From assembly GCF_001598695.1 (NCBI RefSeq), contig NZ_BCZK01000008.1:124001-188000 (forward strand): a stretch of 64,000 nt of DNA. The letters run 5' to 3'. Shown in pieces: positions 36,590 to 47,117 of the stretch. How positions within the stretch are numbered: the first letter of the stretch is position 1; each line of letters begins with the position of its first letter. The notes beneath the pieces were generated by a model that ran no database searches, was not told where the DNA came from, and saw only the letters and a program-made list of their open reading frames with translations. The translations under genes were made by a program, and so were the position numbers. Source of the stretch: Klebsiella oxytoca NBRC 105695. Its GTDB lineage: Bacteria; Pseudomonadota; Gammaproteobacteria; Enterobacterales; Enterobacteriaceae.

Positions 36590-37561
36590 ATGATTAGTGG
36601 TGTGCTGTACGCCCTGCTGGCAGGGCTGATGTGGGGATTGATATTCGTGGGCCCTTTACTGGTGCCGGAATACCCGGCTGTTTTACAGTCGATGGGGCGC
36701 TATCTGGCGCTGGGGCTGATCGCCCTGCCGCTGGCCTGGCTGGGCCGCGCACGGCTGCGCCAGCTCGCCAGGAAAGACTGGTGGACGGCGCTGGGACTGA
36801 CCCTGATGGGCAACTTAATCTATTACGTCTGCCTGGCCAGCGCGATTCAGCGTACCGGCGCGCCGGTGTCGACCATGATTATCGGCACTCTGCCGGTCGT
36901 GCTGCCGGTTTTCGCCAACCTGCTCTATAGCCAGCGCGATGGAAAGCTGCCGTGGCGGCGACTGTTCCCGGCGCTGGTCTGTATTGCCTTCGGCCTGGCA
37001 TGCGTCAATATCGCTGAACTGCATCAGGGCTTACCCGATTTCAGCCCGTGGCGCTACGGCTCCGGTATCTTGCTGGCGTTGATCTCGGTGGTGTGCTGGG
37101 CCTGGTACGCGCTGCGCAACGCCCGTTGGCTGCGGGAAAACCCGGATAAACCGCCGATGATGTGGGCTACCGCGCAGGCGCTGGTGACCCTGCCGGTATC
37201 GCTGGTCGGATACCTTATCGCCTGCGGGTGGCTGCATGGACAGCACCCGGACTTCCCGCTCCCCTTCGGCCCGCGCCCGACGGTGTTCGTCACCCTGATG
37301 CTGGCGATCGCTATCTTCTGTTCATGGGTTGGGGCGTGGTGCTGGAACGTTGCCAGCCAGCGTCTGCCAACGGTGATCCTCGGGCCGCTGATCGTCTTCG
37401 AAACCCTTGCCGGACTGCTGTATACCTTTATTCTGCGCCAGAGTCTGCCCCCGCTTCTGACCCTAAGCGGTATTCTGCTGCTGGTGCTCGGCGTGGTGTC
37501 TGCCGTGCGTGCTCGTCCGGAAAAACCCGTGCTGCAGAAACTGGTCAGCGAGAAAAAATAG
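36590..37561 (+). CDS. ytfF: DMT-superfamily inner-membrane transporter YtfF
   Basis: A drug/metabolite-type exporter of 323 residues with two EamA repeats and about ten hydrophobic helices. It is close to E. coli YtfF as remembered (GVLYALLAGLMWGLIFVGPL at the start; PTVILGPLIVFETLAGLLYT near the end). The substrate is unknown. The start is uncertain among ATGs at 36578, 36587 and 36590; the last matches the E. coli N-terminus (MISG). It is downstream of the AraC gene. Confidence 0.88.
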   Translation: MISGVLYALLAGLMWGLIFVGPLLVPEYPAVLQSMGRYLALGLIALPLAWLGRARLRQLARKDWWTALGLTLMGNLIYYVCLASAIQRTGAPVSTMIIGTLPVVLPVFANLLYSQRDGKLPWRRLFPALVCIAFGLACVNIAELHQGLPDFSPWRYGSGILLALISVVCWAWYALRNARWLRENPDKPPMMWATAQALVTLPVSLVGYLIACGWLHGQHPDFPLPFGPRPTVFVTLMLAIAIFCSWVGAWCWNVASQRLPTVILGPLIVFETLAGLLYTFILRQSLPPLLTLSGILLLVLGVVSAVRARPEKPVLQKLVSEKK

Positions 37562-37594
37562 CCTGGTACCCTAAAGGGGTATTCCCTGGAACAT

Positions 37595-37617
37595 AAGATG
37601 CATTTAAAATACAACTT
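37595..37617 (+). promoter_or_regulatory. NsrR-like binding site upstream of ytfE
   Basis: The site starts AAGATGCATTT and ends AAATACAACTT, a near match to the 11-1-11 NsrR consensus (AAGATGCATTT-N-AAATGCATCTT) with the right half weaker. It is 27 bases before the ytfE start. NsrR is encoded in this window at 60206-60631. Confidence 0.8.
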
Positions 37618-37643
37618 ATATTCTTGATGACGAGGTAACTGCT

Positions 37644-38306
37644 ATGGCTTTCCGTGACCAACCTTTAGGCGAGCTGGCGCTGACGATTCCGCGCGCCTCC
37701 GCGCTGTTCCGTAAGTACGATATGGACTACTGCTGCGGCGGCAAACAGACGCTGGATCGCGCGGCATCTCGCAAAGAGCTGGACGTCGCGGTGATTGAAG
37801 CCGAGCTGGCAAAACTGGCGGAAGAGCCGGTAGAGCGCGACTGGCGGGTTGCGCCCTATGCGGAAATTATCGATCACATTATCGTTCGCTATCACGACAG
37901 GCATCGCGAGCAGCTGCCGGAGCTGATTTTACAGGCCACTAAAGTCGAGCGCGTTCACGCCGACAAGCCCAACGTTCCGAAAGGCTTAACCAAGTATCTG
38001 ACCATGCTGCACCAGGAGCTTTCCAGCCATATGATGAAAGAGGAGCAGATTCTGTTCCCGATGATCAAACAGGGCATGGGAACGCAGGCCGGCGGCCCTA
38101 TCAGCGTGATGGAAAGCGAGCATGATGAAGCAGGCGAGCTGCTGGAGGTGATTAAGCACATCACGCAGAACGTGACGCCGCCGGCGGAAGCCTGCACCAC
38201 CTGGAAAGCGATGTACAACGGCATCAACGAACTGATTGATGACCTGATGGAGCACATCAGTCTCGAAAATAACGTGCTGTTCCCGCGTGCCCTCGCAGGT
38301 AAATAG
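37644..38306 (+). CDS. ytfE: Di-iron iron-sulfur cluster repair protein YtfE (RIC)
   Basis: Repairs nitrosative and oxidative damage to Fe-S clusters and has been reported to release iron or reduce NO. It has 220 residues. An N-terminal ScdA-like domain carries DYCCGG (Cys30, Cys31). A hemerythrin-like four-helix domain supplies His and Glu ligands ([47 protein letters not shown]). The NsrR-like site immediately upstream implies derepression by nitric oxide. Confidence 0.97.
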   Translation: MAFRDQPLGELALTIPRASALFRKYDMDYCCGGKQTLDRAASRKELDVAVIEAELAKLAEEPVERDWRVAPYAEIIDHIIVRYHDRHREQLPELILQATKVERVHADKPNVPKGLTKYLTMLHQELSSHMMKEEQILFPMIKQGMGTQAGGPISVMESEHDEAGELLEVIKHITQNVTPPAEACTTWKAMYNGINELIDDLMEHISLENNVLFPRALAGK

Positions 38307-38314
38307 CAAGTAAT

Positions 38315-38336
38315 AAAAAAGGCGCCCGCAGGCGCC
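38315..38336 (-). terminator. cycA terminator
   Basis: GGCGCC-CGCA-GGCGCC hairpin; on the minus strand it is followed by six Ts (the A tract at 38315-38320). It lies about 110 bases past the cycA stop codon. Confidence 0.65.
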
Positions 38337-38357
38337 CTCGACATTGTCAGTCTTATT

Positions 38358-38380
38358 GGCCACCCCGGGTGGCCTTTTTT
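38358..38380 (+). terminator. ytfE terminator
   Basis: GGCCACC-CC-GGGTGGCC followed by TTTTTT: a compact intrinsic terminator about 50 bases after ytfE, paired with the opposite-strand terminator next to it. Confidence 0.8.
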
Positions 38381-38447
38381 ATGACGGGCGTCCTGCCCCC
38401 CCTTCGGGCCGTTGCAAGCAACGTTAAACATCTCTCCCGAAGATTTT

Positions 38448-39851
38448 TTATTTCGCCAGACGCTTCTTGCCGGCAAACAGCCAGCCCGCGCCGAGCAGTA
38501 CAAACCACAGCGGGGTCACCATCAGCGCTTCGCGGGTATCGGCTTCCAGCGTCAGCAGCACCAGCACAAAGACGAAGAATGCCATGCACACCCAGCACAT
38601 CAGTTTGCCCAGCGGCATCTTATATTTGGACTGCTCATGCAGCTGCGGACGTTTCCTGCGATAGGCCAGATACGAGCACAGGATAATCGTCCAGACGAAC
38701 ATAAACAGGATCGCCGACACCGTGGTAATCATGGTAAACGCCGCAATGACGCTTGGATTGACCATCAGCATGACCACGCCGCCCAGCAGACACATACAGG
38801 AGAAGGTCAGGCCTTTCGCCGGTACCGCGCGTTTCGACAGCTTGGCGAACATTTTCGGCGCCTGCCCGTCCTGCGCCAGACCAAACAGCATACGGCTGGT
38901 AGAGAATACGCCGCTGTTAGCGGAAGAAGCCGCCGAGGTCAGCACCACGAAGTTGATCAGGCTCGCCGCCGCCGGCAGCCCGACCAGCACAAACAGCTCA
39001 ACGAACGGGCTCTTTGACGGCACGACTGAGCTCCACGGAGTCACCGACATAATGACGATCAGCGCAAAGACGTAGAACATAATGATACGAATGGGAATCG
39101 AGTTAATCGCCCGCGGCAGGGATTTCTCAGGATCTTTCGTTTCCGCCGCCGTGGTTCCCACCAGTTCGATGCCCACGAAGGCGAAAACGGCGATCTGGAA
39201 GCCGGCAAAGAATCCGCTGATGCCTTTCGGGAACCAGCCGCCGTCATTCCACAGATGGGCGAAAGAGGCTTCCACGCCGGTCGGTGACTGGAAGTGCATC
39301 AGCACCATCACCAGGCCGACCACGATCAGCGCCACGATAGCGACGATTTTGATCATCGCAAACCAGAATTCCATCTCGCCGAACATCTTCACGGTGGCGA
39401 GGTTAAGACCCAGCAGCAGCAGGATGACCGCCAGCGAGGCGACCCAGTCGGAGAGTCCCGGGAACCAGAACTGCGCGTAGGCGGTGATCGCCACCACGTC
39501 CGCCATCCCGGTCACCACCCAGCAGAACCAGTAGGTCCAGCCGGTGAAATAACCTGCCCAGGGGCCCAGCAGGTCGGCGGCAAAATCGCTGAATGACTTG
39601 TATTCGAGATTCGACAGCAGTAATTCACCCATGGCGCGCATGACGAAAAACAGCATGAAACCGATGATCATATAAACAAAAATAATTGACGGCCCGGCAA
39701 GGCTGATGGTTTTGCCTGACCCCATAAACAGCCCGGTGCCTATCGCACCACCGATAGCAATAAGCTGAATATGCCGGTTAGTGAGATTTCGCCGCAGCGA
39801 CTGTTCAGTCGGCGCCTGTTCGTCGGCAACGACTTTTACCTGATCTACCAT
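38448..39851 (-). CDS. cycA: D-serine/D-alanine/glycine:H+ symporter CycA
   Basis: An inner-membrane amino-acid transporter of the APC superfamily with about 12 hydrophobic helices and 467 residues. The N-terminal signature is NRHIQLIAIGGAIGTGLFMG; the substrate-site region around unwound helix 1 (GTGLFMGSG) is intact. It takes up D-serine, D-alanine, glycine and D-cycloserine in E. coli. The 5' leader is C/A-rich (see 39863-39888). Confidence 0.96.
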   Translation of the reverse strand: MVDQVKVVADEQAPTEQSLRRNLTNRHIQLIAIGGAIGTGLFMGSGKTISLAGPSIIFVYMIIGFMLFFVMRAMGELLLSNLEYKSFSDFAADLLGPWAGYFTGWTYWFCWVVTGMADVVAITAYAQFWFPGLSDWVASLAVILLLLGLNLATVKMFGEMEFWFAMIKIVAIVALIVVGLVMVLMHFQSPTGVEASFAHLWNDGGWFPKGISGFFAGFQIAVFAFVGIELVGTTAAETKDPEKSLPRAINSIPIRIIMFYVFALIVIMSVTPWSSVVPSKSPFVELFVLVGLPAAASLINFVVLTSAASSANSGVFSTSRMLFGLAQDGQAPKMFAKLSKRAVPAKGLTFSCMCLLGGVVMLMVNPSVIAAFTMITTVSAILFMFVWTIILCSYLAYRRKRPQLHEQSKYKMPLGKLMCWVCMAFFVFVLVLLTLEADTREALMVTPLWFVLLGAGWLFAGKKRLAK

Positions 39852-40156
39852 GTGATTTTTCCTGTTGTACCTGTCTGTGTTGTTCGGGCTCTATTGGCCC
39901 TTCATTCGTATTAACCCCGGAACGAGGGTTTATCGATATTAGGTAAGAATCGGAGGGATGAATACTATGATTTAGAGATAATGTTAATTTTATGTTTAAA
40001 GTGAGTGTTATATCACTCCGGTTACGCGAAACAGCTCACAAAAATACACCCATTCAGCAGATATGCAATATAAAGCTCCAGCAAATGCTCAACTTAAGGG
40101 TTTTACACTATTTAAAGCGGCTCCCTCCCCCATACGGAAGAGGAAGCACCAGCTAT
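39852..40156. other. cycA leader and promoter region
   Basis: A 305-base gap between cycA (starting at 39851, reading left) and the fklB 3' end. It contains the C/A-rich cycA leader and an AT-rich segment (39940-40000) where the cycA promoter should lie. The remaining 100 bases next to fklB show no element I recognise. A 5' end of a spurious plus-strand frame begins at 39992. Confidence 0.45.
39863..39888 (-). promoter_or_regulatory. C/A-rich leader element, possible GcvB small-RNA target
   Basis: Read on the minus strand, the leader just upstream of the cycA start contains GAACAACACAGACAGG and GTACAACAGG. These resemble the CACAACAY-type elements bound by the R1 region of GcvB. cycA is an established GcvB target in E. 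coli and Salmonella. Pairing here is inferred from sequence type only. Confidence 0.4.
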
Positions 40157-40777
40157 TTAAATAATGTCCAGCAGTTCAACTTCAAAAATCAGGGTACTGA
40201 ACGGAGGAATGGATGCGCCCGCGCCGCGCTCGCCGTAGGCCAGGTTGTGCGGAATCGTCAGTTCCCATTTAGAGCCTACCGGCATCAGGGTCAGCGCTTC
40301 AATCCAGCCGCCGATCACGCCGGTCACCGGGAACTCAGCCGGTTCGCCGCGCGCAACGGAGCTATCGAAGACGGTGCCATCGATCAGTTTGCCGGTGTAG
40401 TGAACGCGAACGCGGTCAGTACGCGCAGGGATCGGGCCTTCACCCTGGGTCAGTACGCGGAACTGCAGGCCAGATTCGGTGCTGTTCACGCCTTCGCGCT
40501 CGCGGTTTTCTTCCAGGTATTTCTCGCCATCCGCGGCCATTTCCTGGAAACGTTCGCGACGCACGGCGTCAGCGCGTTCGTGAATTTCACGCAGCGCGCG
40601 GTGAACGGCTTCCACCGGCACCTGCGGCTGTTTACCTTCCAGCGCGTCAGCAATACCCGCGACCAGCGCTTCCGGCAGCAGCCCCTGCAGGCCAGATTCG
40701 CTCAGCTGTTGTCCAACCTGCAAGCCGATACCGTAACTTGCCTGTGCTTCAATCGTGTCAAAAGTAGGGGTTGCCAT
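40157..40777 (-). CDS. fklB: FKBP-type peptidyl-prolyl isomerase FklB (FKBP22)
   Basis: A cytoplasmic or periplasm-adjacent prolyl isomerase and chaperone of 206 residues, working as a V-shaped dimer. The N-terminal helical dimerisation domain covers about 1-115. The FKBP domain (about 120-206) has the active-site signature [18 protein letters not shown] and the closing [20 protein letters not shown] (C-terminal hallmark). The start is ATG, complement of 40775-40777, with AAAGGAACAAAG upstream. The frame is open to 41056 but the extension has no family counterpart. Confidence 0.96.
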   Translation of the reverse strand: MATPTFDTIEAQASYGIGLQVGQQLSESGLQGLLPEALVAGIADALEGKQPQVPVEAVHRALREIHERADAVRRERFQEMAADGEKYLEENREREGVNSTESGLQFRVLTQGEGPIPARTDRVRVHYTGKLIDGTVFDSSVARGEPAEFPVTGVIGGWIEALTLMPVGSKWELTIPHNLAYGERGAGASIPPFSTLIFEVELLDII

Positions 40778-41106
40778 CTTTGTTCCTTTTTTGGGTGAGA
40801 ATTTCATATTCCACGGCTTCACGCAGCATAAGCAGAAAAGCCGGAACATATACCCTAAATAATTCGAGCTGCAGCCAACGCATCTGCAACCTGAAGTATG
40901 ACGGGTATAAAGAGGTGGGCAGCATATCAGCCACAGCACGACGGGTAAAACTTTGTCGGCAGGATGATGACAAATCTGACGGAAACAGAAACAATAGAGA
41001 GATAAGGTTAACCTCACGAAACATATCTTTGTCTCGTCCTTCAGAAAGTTAGCCATCTATACTCTAGAGACAGCAGGATAAAAATATGCGGAGCAGGAGG
41101 AAAGCC
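40778..41106. other. Divergent intergenic region fklB/ytfB
   Basis: A 329-base gap between divergent genes. It contains a short ERIC-derived repeat (40849-40909) and an A/T-rich stretch around 40970-41030 likely to hold the ytfB promoter. No gene is convincing. Confidence 0.5.
40849..40909. repeat. Internally deleted ERIC element (61 bp)
   Basis: TATACCC at the left and GGGTATA at the right are the ERIC ends. CTAAATAATTCGAGCTGCAG and CTGAAGTATGACGGGTATA match the two outer parts of the ERIC consensus. The central dyad (CCCCAGGAGCTTAC...) is missing, so only about half of the usual 127 bp remains. The better-preserved ends contrast with the older, nearly full-length copy at 9105-9218. Confidence 0.75.
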
Positions 41107-41769
41107 ATGCCCGGGCGCTTTGAACTGAAATCTACCCTGGAGAAGATCTGGCATGCCCCGGATCATTTTCGCCTCATGGATCCGCTACCGCCGATGCACC
41201 GCCGCGGTATTATTGCCGGAGCGCTGCTGGTGGTTATCGGCGTTCTGCTCCCTTCAGAGGATAACGGCAGTTCAGTTCAGGCCAGCCGCGAGGCGAATCT
41301 CGACCTGCAATCTCAGTCGCAGCCGCAGTCTTCAGGTAATCAGGCCGTCCCACTGCCGCCCATCACCAACACGCCGCCGGTCAACGATGCCGATCAGGTG
41401 GCGCCGGTCGCGCCGGAGCCCATTCAGGATGAGCAGCTGGATCAGCCGCAGCAGCAGACCGCTTCCCAGCCTTATCAGGAGCCGCAGTCGACTCCTGGCA
41501 TTGAGCAGCAGTGGCGGACCTACCGCATTGAATCCGGCAAAACCCTCGCGCAGCTGTTCCGCGACCACAACCTGCCGCCGACCGACGTTTACGCCATGGC
41601 CCAGGTTGAAGGTGCCGGTAAGCCGCTAAGCTCGCTGCAAACCGGGCAGACGGTACAGATCCGCCAGAATGCCAGCGGCGTGGTCACCGGGCTGACTATC
41701 GATACCGGCGGCGGGCAGCAGGTGCTGTTTACCCGCCAGTCGAACGGTAGCTTTATTCGCGTCCGTTAA
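41107..41769 (+). CDS. ytfB: Cell-division-associated OapA/LysM-type protein YtfB
   Basis: A single-pass inner-membrane protein of 220 residues. The cytoplasmic N-terminus (about 1-35) contains MDPLPPMHRRG, followed by a transmembrane helix at about 35-52. A Gln/Pro-rich linker (about 60-145) and a C-terminal LysM-like/OapA domain (RTYRIESGKTLAQLFRDHNL) follow. In E. coli YtfB binds glycan and localises to the septum, and its overproduction causes filamentation. ATG 41107 matches the E. coli N-terminus (MPGRFEL); ATG 41086 is less likely. Confidence 0.9.
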   Translation: MPGRFELKSTLEKIWHAPDHFRLMDPLPPMHRRGIIAGALLVVIGVLLPSEDNGSSVQASREANLDLQSQSQPQSSGNQAVPLPPITNTPPVNDADQVAPVAPEPIQDEQLDQPQQQTASQPYQEPQSTPGIEQQWRTYRIESGKTLAQLFRDHNLPPTDVYAMAQVEGAGKPLSSLQTGQTVQIRQNASGVVTGLTIDTGGGQQVLFTRQSNGSFIRVR

Positions 41770-41776
41770 GCGTTCC

Positions 41777-41797
41777 GGCCGGGTAGCTTACCCGGCC
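41777..41797. terminator. Shared hairpin between convergent ytfB and DMT gene
   Basis: GGCCGGGTA-GCT-TACCCGGCC is a perfect 9-bp stem. Its right arm includes the stop codon of the opposing gene (41788-41790). There is no T tract on either side. Confidence 0.55.
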
Positions 41798-42738
41798 TGC
41801 TGTGAAGTTTTTCCGGATGTTGCCCCCGGCTTATTTACCCACCAGATCCCGGCGCACACCAGCACCAGCGCAACCGCATATTTCGGTTCAAAAATATTCT
41901 CGCCAAGGAAGATGGCCGACAGCACGGTTCCGGCTACCGGGATGACAAAGTTGAACGGCGCAATCATGCTCACGCGGTTATGCTTCAGCAGCACGCTCCA
42001 CAAAGCAAAAGCGATGGAGGAGAGCAGCGTCAAATAAGCCAGAACCAGCACCGCTGCGGAGCTGTGAACCTCGAGGGTTCCGCCGGTCAGGTAACCGCCG
42101 CCAACCAGCACCAGACCGCCAAACGCCAGCTGCCAGCCGGTCATCACCGTTGGGTCAACCGTTTGTGAAATGCGTTTACCATATAGCGTCGCCGCCGACA
42201 GAATAAAAGCCGCCAGCACCACAAAACCATCTCCTTGCCAGACAAAGCTAAAATCGCTCAATGAATGATTAAAGTTCACCAGCATGACGCCGGCAAAACC
42301 GAGAATGCAGCCGATGGCCTTGTTATAGCTCAGCTTGTCATTCTGATAGATGAAGTGCGCCAACAGGACGCTGAAGAAGGTTCCGGTAGCGTTCATAATC
42401 GAGCCCTTCACGCCGGTGGTAAACGCCAGGCCCACGTAGAAGAAAACGTACTGGATAGACGTTTGCGTAACGCCCAGTATCGCCAGCTGCCCGCACTGAC
42501 GCGGATTTAAGCGGGCAATCGGCTTACGTTGCACCAGCGCGAAGAGCAGCAGCAGGGTTCCGGCAAACAGGAAGCGATAGCCAGCAAAAACGATTTTTGA
42601 CGGCACATCATCAGTGGCAATCTGAAACAGTTCATAGCCGCTTTTAATCGCCGGATAGGAGCTTCCCCACAGCAGGCAGCAGAGGGTTGCGCAGGCATAA
42701 GCCACATTCTTGCGGGAAAATATTGAGGGTGCGTCCAT
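41788..42738 (-). CDS. EamA/DMT-family transporter
   Basis: An inner-membrane exporter-like protein of 316 residues with about ten hydrophobic helices in two EamA repeats (CATLCCLLWGSSYPAIKSGY at the start; GTVLSAIFLGENI in repeat two). Its substrate is unknown. It occupies the space where E. coli K-12 has yjfZ/ytfA, so it is an accessory difference at this locus. It lies downstream of the ribosomal operon but after that operon's terminator, and has its own AT-rich upstream region (42745-42780). Confidence 0.88.
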   Translation of the reverse strand: MDAPSIFSRKNVAYACATLCCLLWGSSYPAIKSGYELFQIATDDVPSKIVFAGYRFLFAGTLLLLFALVQRKPIARLNPRQCGQLAILGVTQTSIQYVFFYVGLAFTTGVKGSIMNATGTFFSVLLAHFIYQNDKLSYNKAIGCILGFAGVMLVNFNHSLSDFSFVWQGDGFVVLAAFILSAATLYGKRISQTVDPTVMTGWQLAFGGLVLVGGGYLTGGTLEVHSSAAVLVLAYLTLLSSIAFALWSVLLKHNRVSMIAPFNFVIPVAGTVLSAIFLGENIFEPKYAVALVLVCAGIWWVNKPGATSGKTSQQAG

Positions 42739-42830
42739 TCACTTTACCAGAAATAAAATAGTGTTTTATTTTATTATCCAGAAAGTTGCTAAGAATAGCC
42801 ACCATACCAGGAAAAGATTAAGCAAATACA

Positions 42831-42861
42831 GAAAAGCAAAACGCCGGCACAGGGCCGGCGT
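42831..42861 (-). terminator. Terminator of the rpsF-priB-rpsR-rplI operon
   Basis: ACGCCGGC (42841-42848) pairs with GCCGGCGT (42854-42861). On the minus strand it is followed by TTTTGCTTTTC. It lies 23 bases past the rplI stop codon. Confidence 0.75.
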
Positions 42862-42884
42862 CTCGACGTGAGTTGAGTAATAAA

Positions 42885-43346
<462 letters not shown>

Positions 43347-43375
43347 TCAAAGTCGTATTAATGGACCGTGACCGA

Positions 43376-43922
<547 letters not shown>

Positions 43923-43927
43923 CAGGA

Positions 43928-44410
<483 letters not shown>

Positions 44411-44422
44411 AATTGACGCGTC

Positions 44423-44451
44423 ATAATACGGGCGAGCGGGGTTTAAGACAA
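44423..44451 (-). promoter_or_regulatory. rpsF operon sigma-70 promoter
   Basis: On the minus strand, TTGTCT (complement of 44446-44451) and TATTAT (complement of 44423-44428) are separated by exactly 17 bp. Transcription should start near 44416, giving a leader of about 93 nt before rpsF. Confidence 0.75.
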
Positions 44452-44657
44452 GTGAATTGTGCAAATAATTCGCACTAAGCGCAAAGTGACCCTAAGCCAG
44501 TGATTTAAAATTAATCAACAGCGGAAGCGACAATTTTTTGAACAACTGCATCAGAAATGGTCGCGATGCGCCAGAGAGGCAGCGATTACAATTAGATCAG
44601 AAGCAATCCATACCCCAGGGAAGCGGGTGAACGTCAGGACTGTCATAAGGAGCGTAG

Positions 44658-44936
44658 ATGATGAAATACATCCTCATAACCATGATGGCAGCGCTTTTGT
44701 TATGCGCCAACGCGCTGGCTGCTATTAAAATCGATGCCCGCCAGGCCCGCAATATGGATGATGTGCAGAGCCTCGGCGTTATCTATATCAACCATAACAT
44801 CGCCACCGAGCAGGAAGCTGACCAGGCGCTTAGCCAGCAGAGCGATGTTCAGGGAGCGAAATACTTCCAGCCAATCCTTATTCATGAACCGGGAAGCGAT
44901 GGGCAAATTCACGCCAGCGCCGTCATTTACCGCTAA
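44658..44936 (+). CDS. yjfY: Small exported DUF1471 protein YjfY
   Basis: An exported protein of 92 residues of the YhcN/BhsA (DUF1471) family, similar to E. coli YjfY as remembered. The signal peptide is about residues 1-21 (ALLLCANALA then AIKID). The mature core ARNMDDVQSLGVIYINHN and the C-terminal HASAVIYR are typical. Members are periplasmic stress or biofilm-related proteins without known enzymatic role. It is the first of three DUF1471-type genes in about 10 kb (with bsmA and yjfN). Confidence 0.88.
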   Translation: MMKYILITMMAALLLCANALAAIKIDARQARNMDDVQSLGVIYINHNIATEQEADQALSQQSDVQGAKYFQPILIHEPGSDGQIHASAVIYR

Positions 44937-45174
44937 CGCCTCCGGAGCGCTGACTTCATCCAATAACAGAGGAAGTCAGCGATGCTCCTGCCCGGCCCGC
45001 TGACGTTGCTCAATTCGACACAAAACACAGAACCTGATGTTTGTAAGGCGTCAGCCGCGTCGCGGAAGAGAGCGTTGCTTAATGCAATTGAGAATTATTT
45101 TTCCTCGTGACTTATCAGCCTGCGCGTAACCTGATTTAATCTCTCTTTAACTACATGATTCTCTGGAGTGATTC

Positions 45175-46368
45175 ATGGTTCCGCGTTTTGCCACGCTCAG
45201 CCGTATCCCAAAAGGGGTTTGGGTGCTGGGCGGCGTTAGCTTGCTCATGGATGTTTCCTCAGAAATGATCCACAGCCTGCTCCCTTTATTTATGGCCACC
45301 ACGTTGGGAGCCAGCGTGATTATTATCGGCATTATCGAAGGCGTGGCGGAAGCCACCGCGCTGATGCTGAAGGTGTTTTCCGGCGTCATCAGCGATTATG
45401 TCGGCAAACGTAAAGGGCTGGCGCTGCTCGGCTATGGTCTGGGAGCGCTGAGTAAGCCTCTTTTTGCTATCGCCCCTACCTCCGGCATGGTGTTTAGCGC
45501 ACGAATGATCGACCGCATCGGCAAAGGAATACGCGGCGCGCCGCGGGATGCGCTGGTTGCCGACGTCACTCCCCCGGGAATTCGCGGGGCCGCCTACGGA
45601 CTGCGCCAGGCGCTGGACACCATCGGCGCGTTTCTGGGCCCGCTGCTTGCCGTCGCGCTGATGTTTCTCTGGGATAACGATTTCCAGTCGATTTTCTGGG
45701 TCGCGGCGATTCCCGCCGTCCTCTCAATCGCTCTGTTGGGCTTTGGGTTAAAAGAACCCAACACATCGGTCGTCCAGAAACGCACCAATCCCCTGCGCCG
45801 CGAGAATCTCAAGAAGCTTTCCGCCGCTTACTGGTGGGTGGTGGCTATTGGCTCGATTTTCACCCTCTCCCGCTTCAGCGAAGCCTTTCTGGTGCTACGC
45901 GCCCAGCAAATGGCGATCCCGCTATTCGCCATACCGCTAGTAATGGTCGCCATGAACCTGGTCTACAGCCTGACTGCCTATCCTTTCGGGAAATTATCGG
46001 ACAGGATGAGCCACAGCAAAATGCTGCAGTGGGGCCTGCTGGTGCTGATTGCCGCCGATATCGTGCTGGCGCTGAGTAGCCACTGGAGCACGCTTTTAGC
46101 CGGCGTCGCGCTGTGGGGTATTCATATGGGCATGACGCAGGGTCTACTGGCGGCAATGGTGGCGCATACCGCCCCGCCTGAACTGCGCGGCACTGCGTTC
46201 GGAATGTTCAACCTGATGAGCGGAATCGCGCTACTGCTGGCCAGCGCCGGTGCAGGCGTGCTGTGGGAAATGTTGGGCGCCGCCTCGACGTTTTATGCTG
46301 GCGCGATAATTTGCGTCGTGACGCTGATAGGTATGCGCTGTATGCCGTCGGCTTATCAACAACGTTAA
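45175..46368 (+). CDS. MFS transporter
   Basis: A major-facilitator transporter of 397 residues with about 12 hydrophobic helices. It has the MFS-type loop motif after helix 2 (GVISDYVGKRKGLALLG) and DRIGKGIRGAPRDALVAD, which groups it with YfmO/ Bcr-like transporters of unknown substrate. The second half repeats the motif as PFGKLSDRMSHSKML. The start is ATG 45175 (TGGAGTGATTC upstream). It lies between yjfY and the ula operon, an accessory position absent from E. coli K-12. Confidence 0.88.
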   Translation: MVPRFATLSRIPKGVWVLGGVSLLMDVSSEMIHSLLPLFMATTLGASVIIIGIIEGVAEATALMLKVFSGVISDYVGKRKGLALLGYGLGALSKPLFAIAPTSGMVFSARMIDRIGKGIRGAPRDALVADVTPPGIRGAAYGLRQALDTIGAFLGPLLAVALMFLWDNDFQSIFWVAAIPAVLSIALLGFGLKEPNTSVVQKRTNPLRRENLKKLSAAYWWVVAIGSIFTLSRFSEAFLVLRAQQMAIPLFAIPLVMVAMNLVYSLTAYPFGKLSDRMSHSKMLQWGLLVLIAADIVLALSSHWSTLLAGVALWGIHMGMTQGLLAAMVAHTAPPELRGTAFGMFNLMSGIALLLASAGAGVLWEMLGAASTFYAGAIICVVTLIGMRCMPSAYQQR

Positions 46369-46423
46369 AAAAGGCTCCGGAGCAGACCGGTTGATTCATC
46401 ATAAAGATGAAATGCTCCGGAGC
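46367..46423 (-). terminator. ula operon terminator
   Basis: GCTCCGGAGCA (46374-46384) pairs with TGCTCCGGAGC (46413-46423). The loop holds an inner stem TTCATC/GATGAA. On the minus strand it ends in six Ts. Each outer arm is itself palindromic (GCTCCGGAGC). It lies 8 bases past the ulaF stop codon and also faces the MFS gene. Confidence 0.8.
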
Positions 46424-46430
46424 ACGTATT

Positions 46431-47117
46431 TCACTTTTGCCCGTAGTAGGCGTTTGGCCCGTGCTTGCGCATGAAGTGTTTGTCCATCAGCCAGCTATCG
46501 ATGGGCTTCAGCTGCGGGTTGATCGCGCGGGCTATCCACGCCATCCGCGCCACTTCTTCCATCACCACCGCGTTGTGCACCGCATCGTGCGCATCTTTGC
46601 CCCAGGCAAAAGGCCCGTGCTGATAGACCACGACGCCCGGCGTATGCAGCGGCTCAACATCGCCCAGCGTTTCGATAATCACGTGGCCGGTATTCAGCTC
46701 ATAAGCCTCTTCCACTTCCCGGGGGCTCAACGCCCGGGTGCAGGGGATATCGCCAAAGAAGTAGTCCGCATGGGTCGTTCCCAGCGCGGGAATGGCCAGA
46801 CCCGCCTGCGCCCAGGCCGTTGCGTGCGTCGAATGAGTATGTACCACGCCCCCCAGACTCGGGTAGCGGCGATACAGCGCCAGATGCGTGGCGGTATCGG
46901 AAGAGGGACGATACCGCCCGTCTACCACTCTCCCCTCCAGATCCACGACCACCATATCGTCCGCTTTCATGGCCTCGTAGGCGACTCCGCTGGGCTTAAT
47001 CGCCACCAGCCCGCGTTCGCGGTCGATAGCGCTGACGTTACCCCAGGTAAAAGTGACCAGGCCGTAGCGCGGTAAATCCATATTGGCTTCAAATACCTGC
47101 CGTTTTAGCGTTTGCAT
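46431..47117 (-). CDS. ulaF: L-ribulose-5-phosphate 4-epimerase UlaF
   Basis: The last step of ascorbate use: it converts L-ribulose 5-phosphate to D-xylulose 5-phosphate. It is a class II aldolase fold enzyme of 228 residues with zinc-binding His motif [10 protein letters not shown] (about 93-102), and the phosphate-binding region [13 protein letters not shown]. The start is ATG at the complement of 47115-47117; it shares one base with the ulaE stop codon. A longer upstream frame overlaps ulaE and is rejected. Confidence 0.96.
   Translation of the reverse strand: MQTLKRQVFEANMDLPRYGLVTFTWGNVSAIDRERGLVAIKPSGVAYEAMKADDMVVVDLEGRVVDGRYRPSSDTATHLALYRRYPSLGGVVHTHSTHATAWAQAGLAIPALGTTHADYFFGDIPCTRALSPREVEEAYELNTGHVIIETLGDVEPLHTPGVVVYQHGPFAWGKDAHDAVHNAVVMEEVARMAWIARAINPQLKPIDSWLMDKHFMRKHGPNAYYGQK

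Noticed and set aside
40778-41056. N-terminal extension of fklB
   Set aside because: It crosses an ERIC relic and has no FKBP22 counterpart. ATG at 40777 has a good ribosome-binding site and gives 206 residues.
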